This document shows positions 5,251 to 6,777 of a DNA stretch of 6,777 bases, piece by piece. The notes beneath the pieces were generated by a model. It had not been told where the DNA came from. It ran no database searches and saw nothing but the letters and a program-made list of their open reading frames with translations. This DNA is from Chloroflexota bacterium (GTDB lineage Bacteria; Chloroflexota; Anaerolineae; B4-G1; DUEL01), in NCBI GenBank assembly GCA_017743275.1, contig JAGHZG010000086.1, positions 1-6,777 of the forward strand, in the 5' to 3' direction. Position 1 is the stretch's first letter. Every line of letters begins with the position of its first letter. Both the position numbers and the translations under genes were made by a program.

Positions 5251-5476
5251 CGGCCCACCAGTCCCGAATCTGGTGCTGGAGTTCCACAGAGGTGTACTTC
5301 TCCCGAAGGTCCCGTAAAGCACCGCGCCAATCTAACCGTAAAGGTTCTATCCTTCGGGTATATCGCTGATGAAGAACTTCAACAAACTCCTGCACCTCCC
5401 GCTGCAACTCCGGCGGCAGGGAGACAATCATCTCTATTAGGGAGTTCACTGGAACATCCGTTGTCGTTTCTCGCAT
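5237..5476 (-). CDS. DUF2281-like antitoxin (unit 1, 79 aa)
   Basis: A 79-residue partner of the PIN toxin that follows. The N-terminal part (MRETTTDVPVNSLIEM, then IVSLPPELQREVQEFVEVL) has the LPPELQxEVxEFV signature of DUF2281-like small proteins, which commonly precede PIN genes. The C-terminal half carries W-R-G-A-L-R and YTSVELQ, a motif shared with the other two antitoxins. By analogy with VapB proteins, the N-terminal part may serve dimerisation or operator binding and the C-terminal part may wrap around the toxin; this is inferred. ATG at 5476 with GAGGTGG 4 bases upstream, overlapping the stop of toxin 2 (9 bases between stop and ATG). The last codons (GVSS) overlap the toxin start by 14 bases. 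The first roughly 32 residues are nearly identical to those of antitoxin 2, and the remainder is diverged. Confidence 0.82.
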   Translation of the reverse strand: MRETTTDVPVNSLIEMIVSLPPELQREVQEFVEVLHQRYTRRIEPLRLDWRGALRDLREKYTSVELQHQIRDWWAGVSS

Positions 5477-5620
5477 CGGACCACCTCAACTGATTTCCGG
5501 AAGAATCTCTCCGGGTACCCGCCGCCCGCGCGGGGTGCGGTCAAAATCGGCGTCAAAACTGACCAGAGTAAGGTCGTATTTCTCCGCAACGACGTATTGG
5601 TACGCGTCGTCAAAGTCCAG
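5382..5620. repeat. Constant block, copy B (toxin 2 3' end plus antitoxin 1 5' end)
   Basis: This 239-base stretch aligns without gaps to 6036-6274 at an offset of 654 bases, with about eleven differences counted by eye. It covers the last 40 or so codons of toxin 2, the 9-base intergenic gap including the ribosome binding site, and the first 30 or so codons of antitoxin 1. Similarity falls sharply on both sides inside the coding sequences. Confidence 0.9.
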
Positions 5621-5893
5621 GTGAAGTCGCTGCATCACTTCAAGAACTTGAGGGACGTCTTCCGCTTCCAGATGGAGCAGTGATACACCTCCGCTCTCAA
5701 ACAAGTCCTGGACAAACCGTCGTAGCCCCTCCTGCTGATTCAACCGACACATTGCCAGGCAAATAGAGTGGAAGGCAAAATCGGTGATAAACAGGGCGTC
5801 TGAAGGTACGGCATCCAGGAACTGTCCGACTTCTGCCGAACGTTCCTGGTCCAGCAATCGCTCCATCCACACATTCGTATCTATCAGGAACAT
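5486..5893 (-). CDS. vapC: PIN-domain toxin, VapC family (unit 2)
   Basis: A 135-residue PIN protein beginning MFLIDTNVWMERLLDQERS. Putative active-site acids are D5, D38 (ITDFAF; aspartate where unit 1 has glutamate), D94/D95 in LDFDDAYQY and D113 in VSFDADFD, consistent with a VapC-type RNase. Residues about 8-90 differ widely from units 1 and 3, for example FHSICLAMCRLNQQEGLRRF, while residues 91-130 are almost identical. The start is the ATG at 5893, 6 bases after the antitoxin stop. The ribosome binding site is weak (GGGGAT), so coupling to antitoxin translation is likely. The stop codon is embedded in the ribosome binding site of the next antitoxin. Confidence 0.88.
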   Translation of the reverse strand: MFLIDTNVWMERLLDQERSAEVGQFLDAVPSDALFITDFAFHSICLAMCRLNQQEGLRRFVQDLFESGGVSLLHLEAEDVPQVLEVMQRLHLDFDDAYQYVVAEKYDLTLVSFDADFDRTPRGRRVPGEILPEIS

Positions 5894-5899
5894 CCGGCA

Positions 5900-6130
5900 T
5901 CAATCCCCGCGCCACTCTATGGTTTTCCTCTGCAGTTCCAGAGCCGTATATTGATCCCGGTGTTCCCGCAGAGCCCCTGCCCAATCCTGGCGGAGTCTTC
6001 GGGCAGGCCGGAGAGTCCGTTTGGCCAGCGAGGTCACAAACTCCCGCACCTCCTGCTGCAACTCCGGCGGCAGGGAGACAATCATCTCTATCAGGGAGTT
6101 CACTGGAACATCCGTTGTCGTTTCTCGCAT
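5900..6130 (-). CDS. DUF2281-like antitoxin (unit 2, 76 aa)
   Basis: A 76-residue protein that starts with the same MRETTTDVPVNSLIEM segment and LPPELQQEVREFV signature as antitoxin 1. The C-terminal half then differs: an arginine-rich linker (KRTLRPARRLRQ), DWAGALREHRDQYTALELQ, and the end IEWRGD. ATG at 6130 with GAGGTGG 4 bases upstream, 9 bases after the stop of toxin 3. It directly precedes its toxin with a 6-base gap. It should neutralise the PIN protein encoded at 5486-5893; specificity for that partner is inferred from gene order and from the shared variable block. Confidence 0.82.
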   Translation of the reverse strand: MRETTTDVPVNSLIEMIVSLPPELQQEVREFVTSLAKRTLRPARRLRQDWAGALREHRDQYTALELQRKTIEWRGD

Positions 6131-6274
6131 CGGACCACCTCAACTGATTCCCGAAAGAATCTCTCCGGGCACCCGCCGCCCGCGCGGGGTGCGGTCAAAA
6201 TCGGCGTCAAAACTGACCAGAGTCAGGTCGTATTTCTCCGCGACCACGTACTGGTACGCATCGTCAAAGTCCAG
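6036..6274. repeat. Constant block, copy A (toxin 3 3' end plus antitoxin 2 5' end)
   Basis: Partner of the block at 5382-5620 (654-base offset, 239 bases, about eleven differences). Within it, the 44 bases 6032-6075 also match 6682-6725 in antitoxin 3 with a single difference, so part of the block is present in the first unit as well. The borders lie within coding sequences and not at gene boundaries. Confidence 0.9.
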
Positions 6275-6547
6275 ACCGAGTTGCAAGCCGAGAGCAGGAA
6301 TGTGCTTCAACTCCTCCACACCCAGGGAGACCAATCGCGTTTCCGACCTTTCCACTACGTCCGAAACGAAATCCTCCCACAATGAGGACTTCCCCGTTCG
6401 CATCAGGATAATGCCAATAGAGTATAGGGAGAAATCGGTCATCCAAAGGGATTCGGCGGGGGTCTCCTGGAGAAATTGCCGTACTTCGCCGGCCCGTTCC
6501 TGCTCCAGAAGCAACTCCAGCCAGATGTTGGTGTCCACCAGCCACAT
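6140..6547 (-). CDS. vapC: PIN-domain toxin, VapC family (unit 3)
   Basis: A 135-residue PIN protein beginning MWLVDTNIWLELLLEQERAG, with D5, D38 (MTDFSL), D94/D95 (LDFDDAYQY) and D113 (VSFDADFD) as the putative metal-binding acids of a VapC-type ribonuclease. An in-frame ATG at 6562 would add five residues (MVGRL). The ATG at 6547 is preferred because it gives the same length as the two sister toxins and forms a TGATG stop-start junction with its antitoxin, with GGGGAG just upstream. The N-terminal two-thirds are closer to unit 1 (DTNI-LELLL, LYS-G-IL) than to unit 2. The C-terminal third is nearly identical in all three. Confidence 0.88.
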   Translation of the reverse strand: MWLVDTNIWLELLLEQERAGEVRQFLQETPAESLWMTDFSLYSIGIILMRTGKSSLWEDFVSDVVERSETRLVSLGVEELKHIPALGLQLGLDFDDAYQYVVAEKYDLTLVSFDADFDRTPRGRRVPGEILSGIS

Positions 6548-6765
6548 CAGTCTCCCCACCACTCCAGTGCTTTTTGCTGCAGTTCCAGAGAGGTAAACCG
6601 ATCCCGGAATTCCCGCAGACCTCCCGCCCAGGTTAACTGCAGATATTTTTGTCTGGGCCGAACGCGCGTCTCCACCAGAGCGGTCACAAACTCCCGCACC
6701 TCCCGCTGCAACTCCGGCGGCAGGGCTTCTATCATCTCCACCAGCGAACGAACCTGGACCTCCAT
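6547..6765 (-). CDS. DUF2281-like antitoxin (unit 3, 72 aa)
   Basis: First gene of the visible array, 72 residues. It starts MEVQVRSLVEMIEALPPELQ and lacks the MRETTTDVPVN leader of the other two antitoxins, but keeps LPPELQREVREFVTALV. The C-terminal half reads LTWAGGLREFRDRFTSLELQ and ends EWWGD. It is followed by its toxin through a TGATG overlap. ATG at 6765 is preceded by GAGGAGGGAG at the window edge, a strong ribosome binding site. Because the promoter and anything upstream lie beyond the window, it is unknown whether this is the first unit of the array. Confidence 0.82.
   Translation of the reverse strand: MEVQVRSLVEMIEALPPELQREVREFVTALVETRVRPRQKYLQLTWAGGLREFRDRFTSLELQQKALEWWGD
6682..6725. 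repeat. Constant block, partial copy D (antitoxin 3 5' region)
   Basis: These 44 bases match 6032-6075 at all but one position and encode the conserved LPPELQREVREFVT segment. The match ends before the start codon, where antitoxin 3 has its own N-terminal leader, so this copy is shorter than blocks A and B. Confidence 0.8.
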
Positions 6766-6767
6766 CG

Positions 6768-6777
6768 CTCCCTCCTC
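6768..6777 (-). promoter_or_regulatory. Strong ribosome binding site of antitoxin 3
   Basis: GAGGAGGGAG read on the minus strand, ending 2 bases before the ATG at 6765; its GGAGG core gives normal spacing. It supports the ATG at 6765 as a true start in place of the downstream in-frame ATG in LVEMIEAL. Confidence 0.7.

Noticed and set aside
4862..6725. Possible CRISPR-like or mobile direct-repeat array
   Set aside because: The repeated blocks are coding sequence of toxin 3' ends and antitoxin 5' ends, are far too long, and have no regular short spacers.

Overview
The window is a high-GC bacterial segment in which every supported gene lies on the minus strand. The best guess for the source is a member of the Chloroflexota, perhaps a thermophilic Anaerolineae-like lineage from a metagenome. 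This rests on the mix of Uma2-family proteins, DUF2281-like/PIN toxin-antitoxin pairs, small coiled-coil proteins, a CooC-type ATPase, a class I (iron-sulfur) fumarase and dispersed palindromic repeats containing GTAGCGCAGGC. The assignment is an inference from gene style, not from a marker gene.

Layout in the direction of transcription, from right to left. (1) 6765-4843: three tandem type II toxin-antitoxin units. Each has a 72-79 residue DUF2281-like antitoxin followed directly by a 135-residue PIN-domain (VapC-like) toxin. (2) 4846-4049: a CooC-like MinD/ParA-type ATPase, whose ATG overlaps the stop of the last toxin. (3) 4004-3243: a Uma2-family nuclease-fold protein with an alanine/arginine/glutamate-rich coiled-coil tail. 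(4) 3226-2507: a secreted C39-like cysteine peptidase with a TTG start. (5) 2506-2321: an intergenic gap with a terminator-like hairpin that overlaps a degenerate palindromic repeat. (6) 2320-1364: a 318-residue protein tentatively assigned to the U32-peptidase-like TIM-barrel group. (7) 1105-863 and 687-253: two related small coiled-coil proteins, each preceded by a copy of one palindromic repeat about 145-175 bases long. (8) 242-1: the start of a class I fumarase alpha subunit. It runs into a perfect 49-base inverted repeat at the window edge, just after the cysteine motif CQDTG.

The most notable structure is the toxin-antitoxin array. The 3' third of each toxin gene, and the 5' part of the antitoxin gene that follows it, are almost identical in DNA between units. 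The antitoxin C-terminal half and the toxin N-terminal two-thirds, which adjoin each other, have diverged. The result is alternating constant and variable blocks whose borders lie inside genes. This suggests recombination or gene conversion around a diversifying toxin-antitoxin pairing module.

The second notable structure is the inverted repeat at 1-121. It reads as a fold-back of the fumarase gene and most simply marks a chimeric or artefactual contig end.

No gene-free stretch exceeds 300 bases. The largest gap (1106-1363) holds a hairpin and repeat copy 2. No tRNA, rRNA, CRISPR array or transposase gene was seen.
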